This document shows positions 25,862-34,979 of a stretch of DNA of 64,000 nt, piece by piece (the stretch's first letter is position 1; each line of letters opens with the position of its first letter). The stretch lies in the NCBI RefSeq assembly GCF_004522215.1, contig NZ_SDLR01000003.1:744001-808000 (forward strand). The letters run 5' to 3'. The notes beneath the pieces were generated by a model, which had not been told where the DNA came from, made no database searches, and saw only the letters and a list, made by a program, of their open reading frames with translations. The translations under genes were made by a program, and so were the position numbers. The stretch comes from Ammoniphilus sp. YIM 78166. Lineage in GTDB: Bacteria > Bacillota > Bacilli > Aneurinibacillales > RAOX-1.

Positions 25862-25892
25862 AGAAAAAAAAGGACTTTCCTAAGAAAGTCAC
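25862..25892 (-). terminator. Terminator of the excisionase-type HTH gene
   Basis: GACTTTC pairs with GAAAGTC around CTAA; the minus strand continues with CCTTTTTTTT. Confidence 0.85.
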
Positions 25893-25893
25893 T

Positions 25894-26124
25894 TTAATCC
25901 TCATCCTTATAGTCAATATCTTCAGGAATCCCTTCCTCCGCTTCGAGCTCCATTAGTTTCTTCCATTTTTCCATCTGTTCAAGATGATCGTTAAATTGCT
26001 CTTTATTGATGAGAAATTGTTCACCGTCGAATAGTGCGCGAATACGTTTTTCTCTAATAAGATGTTTAATAAAGTCCTCTGAGAAGTTAAGATATTCCGC
26101 TGTTTCCTTTATCGTGAGATACAT
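25894..26124 (-). CDS. Excisionase-family helix-turn-helix protein
   Basis: 76 residues. Residues 1-47 (MYLTIKETAEYLNFSEDFIKHLIREKRIRALF..GEQFLINKEQF) are a typical HTH_17/excisionase domain: an ETAEYL turn helix, a recognition helix and a small wing. The remainder is an acidic tail. Not linked to any integrase here, so a chromosomal regulator or small adaptor is more likely than a mobile-element protein. It lies 9 bp after the YitT gene and is probably co-transcribed. Confidence 0.8.
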   Translation of the reverse strand: MYLTIKETAEYLNFSEDFIKHLIREKRIRALFDGEQFLINKEQFNDHLEQMEKWKKLMELEAEEGIPEDIDYKDED

Positions 26125-26133
26125 CGCACCCTC

Positions 26134-26991
26134 CTAACCTTGGATCTTGGCTCGGCCTTGTCTAAAGTGGCCAAGTACCTCGTCTGTTGTATTTACAGTT
26201 ATAAAAGCATCAGGATCAATATCAAAGACAAGCCTTTTTAGTTCAGCTATTTCAAAGCGGGTCATGACGCACATGATAATCTTCGTTTCTTGGTTGCTAT
26301 ATGCGCCGCTTCCATCGATGTAGGTTACTCCACGATGAAGCTTTTTCCATATGGCATCCGTAATCAGGCGTGAATGGGGAGAAATAATCATTACGGTCTT
26401 TTTGCTTTGGACAGACTGAAGTCCATCAATAATCTTACTGGAAACAAAGATGGTAATCAATGTATACATCGTTTGCTCAAGACTATATAAGAAAGTAGAT
26501 AAGAGAATGACGATCCCATTCAGAATCAACGAAACCTGACCCACCGATAAGCCATATCGCTTATTCAAGATGACCGACACAATATCCATTCCGCCTCCGG
26601 ACCCTCCAATTCTCAACCACAACACAACCGAAACGCCAAGAAGGATTCCTCCATAGATAGCCGCTAGCATGGGATCTTCCGTTATATAGATCGGTTGAGG
26701 AGGCAGAAAGTCAATGAAAATAGACAAGACGATAACCGCAATCCCGCTATAGAGGATGAACCGTCTTCCCAATTCTCGATAAGCCCATATAAAAATAGGG
26801 ATATTAAATAGGAAATAAAGTAAACCGACCCCCCACCCCGTAAAATAGTTTATAACAATCGTAATTCCGGTAAGACCACCACTTAGAATATCGTTGGGGA
26901 TAATCAGATAATTAAAAGCAAGGGCGGTTATAAAGCAAGCAAATAAATTAAGGAGAAAATGAAAGCTAACGGAAAGCATATTTTTCTTCAA
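26134..26991 (-). CDS. YitT family membrane protein (DUF161 + DUF2179)
   Basis: 285 residues from a TTG at 26991 preceded by GAGGTG 6 bases upstream; the longer frame begins inside the cheV terminator and is rejected. Six hydrophobic helices (opening NLFACFITALAFNYLIIPNDILSGG) are followed by the cytoplasmic DUF2179 domain (MIISPHSRLITDAIWKKL ... CVMTRFEIAELKRLVFDIDP). Members include YitT, YpjC, YqfU; their transport role is unknown. Next to a cheV terminator and ahead of the HTH gene. Confidence 0.88.
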   Translation of the reverse strand: MKKNMLSVSFHFLLNLFACFITALAFNYLIIPNDILSGGLTGITIVINYFTGWGVGLLYFLFNIPIFIWAYRELGRRFILYSGIAVIVLSIFIDFLPPQPIYITEDPMLAAIYGGILLGVSVVLWLRIGGSGGGMDIVSVILNKRYGLSVGQVSLILNGIVILLSTFLYSLEQTMYTLITIFVSSKIIDGLQSVQSKKTVMIISPHSRLITDAIWKKLHRGVTYIDGSGAYSNQETKIIMCVMTRFEIAELKRLVFDIDPDAFITVNTTDEVLGHFRQGRAKIQG

Positions 26992-27050
26992 AACGGCACC
27001 TCGGTTCTCTGTAGATATCGGAAATTCCATAGTACAATACATGTGGAATG

Positions 27051-27075
27051 AAAAAAAGTGTCTCATAGAGACACC
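27051..27075 (-). terminator. Terminator of cheV
   Basis: GTGTCTC pairs with GAGACAC around a 3-base loop; TTTTTTT follows on the minus strand. Confidence 0.9.
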
Positions 27076-27080
27076 ATGCA

Positions 27081-27998
27081 CTATACAATTAAACGATCCA
27101 TCGTTTCGACCAACTTATCAATCTCGGGTTTAGTAATCTGAGCGTTCGCTCCTACCTGCTCTCCTTTATGTCGAAGCGAGTCTGATATGAGAGATGAAAA
27201 AATAATAACGGGCAGCTCTTTGAACACTTCATGCTCTTTGATCCTCTTGGTGAAATGAAGTCCGTCCATTCGAGGCATCTCAATATCGGTAATCACCAAC
27301 TCGACATACTTCTTGAGTTGGTTCTTGTCCTTCTGATAGATCTCCTCAAGGTGATCCCAAGCTTGCTGACCATCCTGGAAAAAAGATAGCTGCTTATAAC
27401 CGGCTTCTATCAGGGTTTCTTCGATAAGCTTGCGAAGAATCCAGGAATCCTCGGCAATCAGGATCCGCTTAGTTGCCCTTTCTTCTTTGGATCCCGTTTT
27501 CTGGACACGTTCCTTCGTAATGCCGACGCTAGGATTAATGTCAACCAGAATTTTTTCGAAATCGAGCAATAGAATGATTTTATCCATTTTCTTAATAACA
27601 CCGATGAGCGAACCTTCCATGGTTTGAAACATCTGAGAAGGCTTCTCAATTTCTTCCCATGATACCCGATGGATCTGATTGACCCAGCTTACATGAAAGA
27701 TCACCTTCATCTGATTGAATTCGGTCACGACAAAAACGCCTGTATCCTCGTTTTCCCACGGTAATCCAAGAGCTAGAGAAAGATTAATAACAGGTAGAAT
27801 TTCATCACGCAACTGGATAAGCCCTTCAATATACGGATGATGCTTCGGGAGCTTCGTTACCCTAACTGGACTCGTGATCTCTCTGACCTTTGCCACATTA
27901 ATCCCAAAGCAATTCTTACCGTCGATCCCCAATTCCAGTACTTCAAGTTCGTTTGTTCCGCTTTCTAGTAAAATTCCTTGTTTGAGTTGATTATTCAT
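27081..27998 (-). CDS. cheV: Chemotaxis coupling/adaptation protein CheV
   Basis: 305 residues from the ATG at 27998 behind GGGAGG; the longer frame upstream has no ribosome binding site. Residues about 15-155 are a CheW-like coupling domain (VLELGIDGKNCFGINVAKVREI...LRDEILPVINLSLALGLP), and about 175-300 a response-regulator receiver domain with the phospho-acceptor in VITDIEMPRMDG, acidic residues in AEDSW and lysine in ITKPEI. CheV links receptors to the CheA kinase and helps adaptation. No other chemotaxis genes are nearby, as is common for cheV. Confidence 0.93.
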   Translation of the reverse strand: MNNQLKQGILLESGTNELEVLELGIDGKNCFGINVAKVREITSPVRVTKLPKHHPYIEGLIQLRDEILPVINLSLALGLPWENEDTGVFVVTEFNQMKVIFHVSWVNQIHRVSWEEIEKPSQMFQTMEGSLIGVIKKMDKIILLLDFEKILVDINPSVGITKERVQKTGSKEERATKRILIAEDSWILRKLIEETLIEAGYKQLSFFQDGQQAWDHLEEIYQKDKNQLKKYVELVITDIEMPRMDGLHFTKRIKEHEVFKELPVIIFSSLISDSLRHKGEQVGANAQITKPEIDKLVETMDRLIV

Positions 27999-28140
27999 GC
28001 TATCGGCTCGCCTCCCTGGCGTATCCCTATTCTTGAATGGTAAGATAGTACTATAATATTCGCTTAAACTGTCTGTTTTCCTTCTGTCCCTTTTGTTGTT
28101 CACTAATCCTTCAATAAATGATAAAGGATCTTCAGATAAC

Positions 28141-29235
28141 ATGGCTGAAACTAATCGAATCATCCTTATGGCCGATATGAACGCGTTTTTTGCAAGCTGT
28201 CATCAAAGCGTTAATCCCTCATTGCGAAACAAGCCTATCATAGTGGGCGGCTCGATGACGGATAAGCGAAAAGGTCTAGTCATAGCTTGTAGCTACGAAG
28301 CAAAGAACCAAGGGATATATACCACTCAGTCGGTTTATCAAGCTAGAAAAAAATGCCCCGAAGCTATTTTCGTTCAACGTGATCATGCGCTATACCATTC
28401 TATCTCTTCTAAAATAATGGAGTTTTTACGTTTGCTAGGTCCTATAGAAGTCGCCTCCATCGATGAAGCCTATGTGGATGTCACAGAGCGCTTCGAGACA
28501 GGAACTCACCCCATTCTCATTGCCCGTTATATTCAACAGACCCTATGGGAAAAGATTCTTATTCCTTGTTCAATAGGCATCGGACCCAATAAGATCATCG
28601 CAAAGATGGCTTCCGAAGTTAAAAAGCCTCGTGGGATTGTACAGATGGGAGTCAAGCAGTTTATGACCTATTACCACCCGCGTTCTTTAAGCTCCTTATA
28701 CGGATGCGGCACAGCAACAGAAGAAAAGCTAAATAGACACGGAATCTATACCATCGGTCAGCTTGCTCAAGCAGACCCTCCCTTTCTTCGATCGATACTT
28801 GGGAAACGGGGGGAATTGCTCAGCCAATTTGCTAATGGCATCTCCTCGAATGCAATTAATGAGGAAAGAGAAAAGGGAGATAAAACAATTGGAAAGGAAA
28901 CAACCTTTAATGAGGACATTCATGATTCTGGCACCATTATGGAGATTGCGACGAACATGAGTCAAAGGCTGGCCCATCGTCTTCAGGAAAAAGGAAAAAA
29001 GGCTCGAACGGTATCCATTGTGTATAAGACGGAACGGACCGGACCATCCTACTCCAAAAGCTTAACCCTTCCTCATTCCACTAGTGATGCCACCCAAATC
29101 AAACGGGCAGCCCAAGCTCTATATCTAGAGCACTTAAATGGTTCAGCCTTACGCTTATTTGGAGTACGACTATCTAATTTAGAGGAAGCGGAGTATGATC
29201 AGCTTACGTTCCAGGATTTTGACTTTAAAGCATAG
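28141..29235 (+). CDS. dinB: DNA polymerase IV, Y-family
   Basis: 364 residues from the ATG at 28141; AAAGGA lies 13 bases upstream, a little far. Catalytic residues are Asp12 in LMADMNAFFASC and Asp108-Glu109 in ASIDEAYVD. The palm-fingers, the GCGTATEEKLNRHGI helix-hairpin-helix and a little-finger domain are all present. It is a translesion polymerase distinct from the UvrX-type one at 12.3 kb. Unlike that gene it has no LexA box in the 140 bp upstream, so it is probably expressed constitutively. Ends with tandem TAG codons. It diverges from cheV. Confidence 0.92.
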   Translation: MAETNRIILMADMNAFFASCHQSVNPSLRNKPIIVGGSMTDKRKGLVIACSYEAKNQGIYTTQSVYQARKKCPEAIFVQRDHALYHSISSKIMEFLRLLGPIEVASIDEAYVDVTERFETGTHPILIARYIQQTLWEKILIPCSIGIGPNKIIAKMASEVKKPRGIVQMGVKQFMTYYHPRSLSSLYGCGTATEEKLNRHGIYTIGQLAQADPPFLRSILGKRGELLSQFANGISSNAINEEREKGDKTIGKETTFNEDIHDSGTIMEIATNMSQRLAHRLQEKGKKARTVSIVYKTERTGPSYSKSLTLPHSTSDATQIKRAAQALYLEHLNGSALRLFGVRLSNLEEAEYDQLTFQDFDFKA

Positions 29236-29242
29236 TAGTACA

Positions 29243-29449
29243 ATACAAAATGCCCTCGCACTCATATCTAAATCAATGAGTCGAGGGCATTCGTGATTCA
29301 TCTTCCGTATTCATGTTTCTATCCTTTCTAATCTAATAGACCTCAGTGATTCTTCTTATACCATCGCATCCCTCCCCTAGCATGGATCAAACAGAGGAGA
29401 CATCACCTCAATCTTATGTATTTTCGCTTAGGATGTAATCTCTTGCTGT
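29243..29449 (-). ncRNA. Candidate small RNA or mini-ORF transcript
   Basis: A promoter (29456-29484) and a terminator (29245-29291) on the minus strand bracket about 205 bases lacking any normal gene. Inside are only tiny ORFs with plausible ribosome binding sites: one of 8 codons from 29369 (behind GGGGAGGG) and one of 13 codons from 29314. Either a regulatory RNA or a micropeptide transcript is possible; the rest of the 29292-29606 gap shows nothing else. Confidence 0.35.
29245..29291. terminator. Bidirectional terminator after dinB
   Basis: AATGCCCTCG pairs with CGAGGGCATT, with an inner CTCAT/ATGAG pairing. It ends dinB and, on the minus strand where TTTTG follows, the candidate small RNA. 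Confidence 0.8.
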
Positions 29450-29455
29450 AATTAA

Positions 29456-29484
29456 ATATTACCACTTCCTAAAGTTTTTGTAAA
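29456..29484 (-). promoter_or_regulatory. SigA-type promoter with no gene behind it
   Basis: Minus-strand TTTACA (29479-29484) and TAATAT (29456-29461) are spaced by 17 bp. Confidence 0.45.
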
Positions 29485-29602
29485 AGTCAGATATGCACAA
29501 AATTCAGTCATTTTTCACAAAAAAAGCTCCTTTTTCCTTCATTCTCTCCTTGTGGGTAGGTTTTTCTGCATTTTTCGACACTATACCTGTGATCAAATGA
29601 AA

Positions 29603-29628
29603 CAAAGCGGACATAGAGTTATGTCCGC
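29603..29628 (-). terminator. Terminator of the molybdopterin oxidoreductase gene
   Basis: GCGGACATA pairs with TATGTCCGC; TTTGTTTC follows on the minus strand. The stop codon of the gene lies in the loop. Confidence 0.8.
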
Positions 29629-31700
29629 AACGATTCTACTTGTACCGTCGTGGAGAAAAATGTAGCTCCTCCACCCATATCAGCTAGTCGATTGGATGTA
29701 AGTTTATTTATAAGCTGCGACCCACTTGGCCCCTCCCACCAAAGTCCTTGGCTTACGACAACACCAGGAAGCATAGCTTCAGTAACCCATGCTGAAAGCT
29801 GACACTCCCCTCGTGCATTCCAGACTTTGATTTGATCTCCAGTCTTGATCCCCCGGTGTGCGGCATCCTCCGGATGCATCTGCAATGTGGGCATCTTTTC
29901 CATGTTCTGCAGCTTCTCTACATTAGCGAAGGTAGAGTTTAAGTAATTGTGGTTAGGCGGCGTGATGAGCATAAGAGGAAAAGACTCTGCACTAGATAGA
30001 CTCTCGCCGTCATATCCTTCCTCTAAAGGAATATACTCCGGCAGAGCCGGTTTTCCTTCCAGCTTCAACCGTTCCGAGAACAATTCGATCCTGCCAGAGG
30101 GGGTTGGAAGACGTTTCAAGTAAGGTTTTTCTTGTCCGAGCGCAAGCTTCATCCACCCTTTTTCCTTTAAGCCTTCTAGCGTAATACCCTGCAGATAAGG
30201 ATTCGCTGGATTGTCCAACGCCTGCTGAATCAGATCCTCTTCTGTATCCTGAAAAGGACTGTCCTCAAACCCCATAGCTTGCGCTAATCGTTTGAACAAT
30301 TCGAAGTTGGACTTGGATTCTCCCAGCACTGGAATAACGGGCTCCTGTAGTTGAATGTAGGGGTGCCAGTAGGACTTATACAAATCCGTATTCTCAAAAG
30401 ATGATGTAGCCGGCAATACCAGATCTGCATATTTAGCCGTATCCGTAAGGAAAAGATCATGTACAACGGTAAACAGGTCCTCACGCAAGAGCCCGTTTAT
30501 CACTTCATTGGCATCAGGAGCAACCACCACTGGATTGCTATTATAAACAAACAGGGCTTCAATGGGGGGATTCTTTAATTGATTAAGCGCCTCCCCCAGT
30601 TGGTTCATATTGATTACTCTTGCTTCGGGATTCTTACGTAATTGTGGACAAGAGAGCGCTGTCTCATTCAACCTGGCATACCAGCCATTGCTTTTTGTCG
30701 CTCCACCTCCCCTAAGCTTCCATTGACCCGTTAGTGCCGGCAAACAGGCAATGGTTCTAACAGCCATCCCTCCATTGTCATGATGCTGCAGGCCATTTCC
30801 GATGCGGATGAAGGAAGGAGAAATCTCTCCGTACATTTGGCTAAGTTTGAAAATATCATCCACAGGGACACCAGTAATGGCAGCAACACGGTCAGGAGAA
30901 TAGGCCAACACATGCTCTCTCAGCTCATCGTATCCATGAGTATATTGAGTAAGGAAGTCTTCATTAACCATCCCTTGTTTAAAAAGCACGTGCATCATTC
31001 CTAGAGCTAAGGCCGCATCTGTACCTGGACGTAGAGGAATGAACCAGTCCGCCCATTTTCCCGTTTGGTTCTGGTGTACATCAATCACCACAACCTTGGC
31101 TCCCCTTTTCCTCGCCTTTTCTGCTAGCATCACCTGATGCATATTCGTGCTCACAAGATTACCGCCCCAGATGATGATGAGCTTAGAGTCCACCGTTTCT
31201 TCCGGCTGCAGCCCTCCGGTTATTCCCATGGTGTAGGCGTATCCTACATTACCGGCAATGCTGCAAATCGTCTGGTTTAATTGACTCGAACCAAGCCGGT
31301 GAAAAAATCGCCGATCCATACCATCTGCGTTTAAGACCCCCATATTCCCGTAGAAGCTATAAGGGAGAATGGCTTCGCTGCCTGATCTATTGATGATTTG
31401 ATGGAATCTGGATGTAATTTCAGCAATCGCTTCTTCCCAAGTGATACGTTCAAACTCTCCATGCCCCTTCTTCCCCACACGCTTCATCGGATACAAAAGG
31501 CGTTCGGGATGATAGATCCGCTCGGCCATATGGCGAACCTTATTGCAGATTGCGCCCTGGGTTACGGGATGCTCCGGATTTCCTCGGACCTTTGTAATCC
31601 TTCCTTCTTCTTTATACACGTGAAGCGAACAGGTGTCCGGACAATCTAATGGACAGACGGAATGAAAGATTCCATTGTCTTGAATACGGTTTGCTGTCAA
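29619..31700 (-). CDS. Molybdopterin-dependent oxidoreductase (BisC/YyaE-type)
   Basis: 693 residues from a TTG behind AAAGGAAG. A member of the DMSO-reductase superfamily: residues about 12-60 hold a 4Fe-4S site (CPLDCPDTCSLHVY with GAICNK), followed by the Moco-binding domains (YSFYGNMGVLN, TICSIAGNVGYAYTMG, WGGNLVSTN) and a C-terminal dinucleotide-binding domain (LMLITPPNHNYLNSTFAN). No TAT signal, so it is cytoplasmic. No separate electron-transfer subunits are nearby. It could be a formate dehydrogenase-like or oxyanion reductase; the sequence does not decide. Lies downstream of a LysE-type exporter. Confidence 0.88.
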   Translation of the reverse strand: MTANRIQDNGIFHSVCPLDCPDTCSLHVYKEEGRITKVRGNPEHPVTQGAICNKVRHMAERIYHPERLLYPMKRVGKKGHGEFERITWEEAIAEITSRFHQIINRSGSEAILPYSFYGNMGVLNADGMDRRFFHRLGSSQLNQTICSIAGNVGYAYTMGITGGLQPEETVDSKLIIIWGGNLVSTNMHQVMLAEKARKRGAKVVVIDVHQNQTGKWADWFIPLRPGTDAALALGMMHVLFKQGMVNEDFLTQYTHGYDELREHVLAYSPDRVAAITGVPVDDIFKLSQMYGEISPSFIRIGNGLQHHDNGGMAVRTIACLPALTGQWKLRGGGATKSNGWYARLNETALSCPQLRKNPEARVINMNQLGEALNQLKNPPIEALFVYNSNPVVVAPDANEVINGLLREDLFTVVHDLFLTDTAKYADLVLPATSSFENTDLYKSYWHPYIQLQEPVIPVLGESKSNFELFKRLAQAMGFEDSPFQDTEEDLIQQALDNPANPYLQGITLEGLKEKGWMKLALGQEKPYLKRLPTPSGRIELFSERLKLEGKPALPEYIPLEEGYDGESLSSAESFPLMLITPPNHNYLNSTFANVEKLQNMEKMPTLQMHPEDAAHRGIKTGDQIKVWNARGECQLSAWVTEAMLPGVVVSQGLWWEGPSGSQLINKLTSNRLADMGGGATFFSTTVQVESLRT

Positions 31701-31768
31701 ATCTGTTCTTCCTTTCTACTAGACATATGAAGAAATTATATGTCTTTTCAAGAGATTTCTCCATTAGA

Positions 31769-32389
31769 TTATCTGCTTGATAACAGAAGCTTGATGCCTA
31801 AACTACCAAAAACCGTGCCCTTGACGTACTTTAGCCCTTTGACAAACCAGCTGCTTCCGTTCACCTTTGCACCTAATCTTGAAGCGAATTGCGAAATAAG
31901 AGTGAAAATGATAAGCGTCTCGATGATAAAAATGAACCCGAATAGTAGCATCTGCAAGCCAGCATGACCTCGCAGAGGATCCACGAATTGGGGTAAAAAC
32001 GTCAAGAAGAAAATAGCGACCTTTGGATTGGAGAGATTCATCAAAATCCCTTTGCGAAAGTGATTCCCATCTGATGTTTTATCCGCGGAAACTCCAATCG
32101 GCTTTGGCTTCTCTCGAAAAGCTTGAATCGCCAAATACAGTAAATAAACAACCCCTGCAATTTTGAGAATGTTAAACGCAATAATGGAGTGTTGAAAAAT
32201 AATGGATAACCCGCCTGCTGCCAAGAAAGTGTGAATAAAGGTTCCTGTAATGGAACCAAGAACCGTTTGAATCCCAGCCTTATTGCCGGAAGCAATGCTT
32301 TGTGTTAGGACAAACAACATGTCTTGTCCAGGAATCAGAATAATGGATATGGACACAATGACATAAGAAATTAACCAAGAGTCAATCAT
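31769..32389 (-). CDS. LysE/RhtB family amino-acid exporter
   Basis: 206 residues with about five or six hydrophobic helices. The N-terminal IPGQDMLFVLTQSIASGNKAG matches the family core (PGP.......G...G), and LSNPKVAIFFLTFLPQFV is the second conserved loop and helix. Exports amino acids or derivatives; substrate unknown. The molybdopterin gene follows 68 bp later. Confidence 0.88.
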   Translation of the reverse strand: MIDSWLISYVIVSISIILIPGQDMLFVLTQSIASGNKAGIQTVLGSITGTFIHTFLAAGGLSIIFQHSIIAFNILKIAGVVYLLYLAIQAFREKPKPIGVSADKTSDGNHFRKGILMNLSNPKVAIFFLTFLPQFVDPLRGHAGLQMLLFGFIFIIETLIIFTLISQFASRLGAKVNGSSWFVKGLKYVKGTVFGSLGIKLLLSSR

Positions 32390-32509
32390 AGCCTCCCTCT
32401 CCTTTAGCTCTCTTTATTATGATTCTCATTTAAGCATCCTCTCCAAAAATTCTCAAGCAACTGTGCTAACATACTAACAATCTAATAGATTAACAGACTA
32501 AAGCAAAAG

Positions 32510-32544
32510 CAAAAGCCTTCAAAGGGCGATCTTATCCCTTTGAA
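32510..32544 (-). terminator. Terminator of the 51-residue protein gene
   Basis: TTCAAAGGG pairs exactly with CCCTTTGAA; the minus strand continues with TTTTGCTTTTGC. The surrounding region 32390-32604 holds no other feature that I can see. Confidence 0.6.
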
Positions 32545-32604
32545 AGCATGGCTTCAAGTTTCCTGCAGTGCTCTTAACTTGCCGTAAAGATTAGAAGGAG
32601 GACA

Positions 32605-32760
32605 CTACTCCTCCTCATTCATTAGCCTCGATTCGCTTTGATCAAGATAAATCTCTGCATCTAGGGCTCGATCGGTGGATTGAGCTTGATTTCCTAGATA
32701 ATTTTTTGCATAAAGTTGTTGATTATCCGTAAGCTTGGTACTTCCCTTTCCCTTTTCCAT
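32605..32760 (-). CDS. Small hydrophilic protein, unknown
   Basis: 51 residues, ATG behind an excellent AGAGGAGGCG. Starts MEKGKGSTKLTDNQQLYAKN and ends with an acidic EIYLDQSESRLMNEEE. No membrane helix. A strong ribosome binding site and own terminator argue for a real gene; size and composition recall small sporulation or stress proteins of Bacillales. No family recognised. Confidence 0.65.
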   Translation of the reverse strand: MEKGKGSTKLTDNQQLYAKNYLGNQAQSTDRALDAEIYLDQSESRLMNEEE

Positions 32761-33022
32761 GGTTCGCCTCCTCTTTAAGACTTGTGATCAGTTAATAGTG
32801 TGTGTTTGTGCCCACAACGGATATACTTAACATTATAACTGGGATATACTGGAGGACTCTGCTCTACTGACTATAAATCAACCTGGATGTGTGATAAAAT
32901 ACATTCATTATTAGTATTATTAGGTAAAACGGACATGCTTTTATTGTTTAGTGGAAACAATGCCTAATATTGAAAGATGCTTGTTGAACAAATCGCTAAA
33001 AATAATTGGAGCTGATACACGA

Positions 33023-33961
33023 ATGATACGTGCTGGTATATTAGGCGTAGGGCACTACGTCCCCGAGCAGGTTATGACTAATCATGCGTTTGAGGAAACA
33101 TTAGAAACGTCCAACGAGTGGATCCTCGCTCGGACAGGGATTAGAGAAAGACGAATTGCAGGAGAAGATACCGATACCTCTGACTTGGCAGCACATGCGT
33201 CCATCGAAGCCATTGAGCATGCCGGAATCGGCGTTGAGGATATCGATATGATCCTCGTAGCCACAGGAACAGCAGATTATGATGGATTTCCTTCTGTAGC
33301 CTGTCTTGTCCAAGAAAAAATTAAAGCTCGACAGGTTCCAGCATTGGATGTGAGCGCTGCGTGTGCAGGCTTCACCTATGCTATGGTCGTGGCCAAACAA
33401 TTTATTGAGACAGGTACCTACCGCCATGTCCTGGTAATCGGAGCAGAAAAAGTATCCAAAAAGCTGGATTGGACCGATCGCAATACGGCTATTTTGTTTG
33501 GTGATGGCGCCGGAGCCATTATTATGGGACCGGTTTCCGAGGATAAAGGAATACTTTCCTTTGATTTAGGGGCTGACGGCACAGGGGCTGAGCAGTTATT
33601 TATCAAAGATTACTTAAGAATGAACGGACGGGAAGTCTATAAATTTGCCGTTCGACAAATGCCTAAGTCCATTCACCAGGTCGTTGAGAAGGCTGGGTTA
33701 AATTTATCCGAGATTGATTTGTTTATCCCTCACCAAGCCAACTCTCGCATTATCGAAGAAGCGGCAAACAAGCTGGGCGTAACGAAGGATCGCTTCTCCA
33801 TGACGCTTGATCGTTATGCTAACACTTGTGCAGCGACTATTCCTCTCTCACTGAAGGAGGAGATTAACTCAGGCAGACTCAAGAGCGGTGATGTTGTGGT
33901 CATGGTAGGTTTTGGCGCCGGTCTAACCTGGGGATCTGTAGCGATGATATGGGGTAAATAA
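33023..33961 (+). CDS. fabH: 3-oxoacyl-ACP synthase III (KASIII)
   Basis: 312 residues from the ATG at 33023, where GGAGCTGATACACGA precedes; the longer frame adds 24 residues not typical of the family. The catalytic triad is intact: Cys114 in SAACAGFTYAM, His237 in FIPHQANSRI and Asn267 in RYANTCAA. It condenses acyl-CoA with malonyl-ACP to start fatty-acid synthesis. No other fab genes adjoin it, so it may be an additional copy beside a fabHF operon elsewhere, or supply a specialised acyl starter. Confidence 0.93.
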   Translation: MIRAGILGVGHYVPEQVMTNHAFEETLETSNEWILARTGIRERRIAGEDTDTSDLAAHASIEAIEHAGIGVEDIDMILVATGTADYDGFPSVACLVQEKIKARQVPALDVSAACAGFTYAMVVAKQFIETGTYRHVLVIGAEKVSKKLDWTDRNTAILFGDGAGAIIMGPVSEDKGILSFDLGADGTGAEQLFIKDYLRMNGREVYKFAVRQMPKSIHQVVEKAGLNLSEIDLFIPHQANSRIIEEAANKLGVTKDRFSMTLDRYANTCAATIPLSLKEEINSGRLKSGDVVVMVGFGAGLTWGSVAMIWGK

Positions 33962-33979
33962 TAAGACGCAGAAAAAGGA

Positions 33980-34012
33980 AAAAGCCTTGGATACTCCCAA
34001 GGCTTTTTTATT
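33980..34012 (+). terminator. Terminator of fabH
   Basis: AAGCCTTGG pairs with CCAAGGCTT, followed by TTTTTT. Confidence 0.9.
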
Positions 34013-34024
34013 TATGTAGGATTC

Positions 34025-34300
34025 TTACGCGTTCACAGAGTCCTTAAGCAACTTCCCGGCAGAAAACGCTGGAATTCTAGAGGCTGCAATTTCAATTTCT
34101 TCTCCCGTTTGCGGATTACGGCCTTTTCGAGCAGCTCTCTCGCGAACTTCGAAGTTCCCAAAGCCAATTAATTGAACCTTCTCGCCTTTCTTTAAGCTTG
34201 TTTCAATCGCTTCAAAAACGGCATCAACCACCTTGGCTGCATCTTTCTTCGTTAGTTCAGCGGACTCGGCTACATAAGCCACTAGTTCTGTTTTGTTCAT
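34025..34300 (-). CDS. hup: DNA-binding protein HU
   Basis: 91 residues, the standard HU length. [21 protein letters not shown] is the dimerisation helix pair, [23 protein letters not shown] the beta arm that inserts into the minor groove. A nucleoid-structuring protein. It overlaps no neighbour and is transcribed towards fabH's terminator. Confidence 0.96.
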   Translation of the reverse strand: MNKTELVAYVAESAELTKKDAAKVVDAVFEAIETSLKKGEKVQLIGFGNFEVRERAARKGRNPQTGEEIEIAASRIPAFSAGKLLKDSVNA

Positions 34301-34451
34301 GGATTTACCTCCATAGTGAAATATTGGGTACGTGCTCTCATATTAAACAAACTTACGTTCGAAAACAAGGGGGAACGCACGATATTCGCTAATTTATTCT
34401 TATGGATATACTAGAAATGTTGTATTTTAACCTTTATTTAGGGGGGGTTAC

Positions 34452-34838
34452 ATGAAAAAGACCATCCATGTTGTAGGTGCAGTGATCCGTAATCATGAAG
34501 GGGAGATATTATGCGCGTTGCGCTCACCTTCTATGTCGATGCCAAATCTCTGGGAGTTTCCTGGCGGAAAAATGGAAGAGGGTGAAAGTCCAGAGCAAAG
34601 CCTAGTGCGAGAAATTCAAGAAGAGCTAGGCTGTACTATCGAGGTTCAAGATTTAATTGAAGATATCCATCACGACTACCCTTTTGCAGTCGTTCATCTG
34701 TTAACCTATCGCGCTAGGTTATTGAGCGGGACACCTACGGCTAAGGAACATGCACGCATCGACTGGGTTCCTGCTGATCAGCTTCTCTCACTCGAATGGG
34801 CTCCGGCTGACATACCGACCATTCGCGCTCTAATTTAA
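34452..34838 (+). CDS. mutT: Nudix hydrolase, MutT/CTP-pyrophosphohydrolase-like
   Basis: 128 residues, ATG behind AGGGGGGG. The Nudix box is complete: GGKMEEGESPEQSLVREIQEELG (residues about 37-59). The remainder is the short beta-sandwich of MutT/NudG enzymes. Likely cleans oxidised dGTP or other dNTPs; NudG-type CTP pyrophosphatase is an equal possibility. Confidence 0.85.
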   Translation: MKKTIHVVGAVIRNHEGEILCALRSPSMSMPNLWEFPGGKMEEGESPEQSLVREIQEELGCTIEVQDLIEDIHHDYPFAVVHLLTYRARLLSGTPTAKEHARIDWVPADQLLSLEWAPADIPTIRALI

Positions 34839-34842
34839 GAAA

Positions 34843-34869
34843 CAAAAAAACCCCACCGATTCGGAGGGG
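34843..34869 (-). terminator. Terminator of the cydAB operon
   Basis: CCCCACCG pairs with CGGAGGGG (one mismatch); TTTTTTT follows on the minus strand. It lies about 115 bp beyond the cydB stop. Confidence 0.7.
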
Positions 34870-34979
34870 CGATTCTCTCTCAACACTAAACTGAACTTGT
34901 TTAGTTACCTTGATTATACGAGCTATCTGCCTTTATGGATACCCAAAATTTTTACCTGCTAACCCAAAGAGAGGGAATT

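Noticed and set aside
26992..27081. Extended N-terminus of the YitT-family protein
   Set aside because: It would begin inside the cheV terminator hairpin; a TTG with GAGGTG at 26991 fits the family start.
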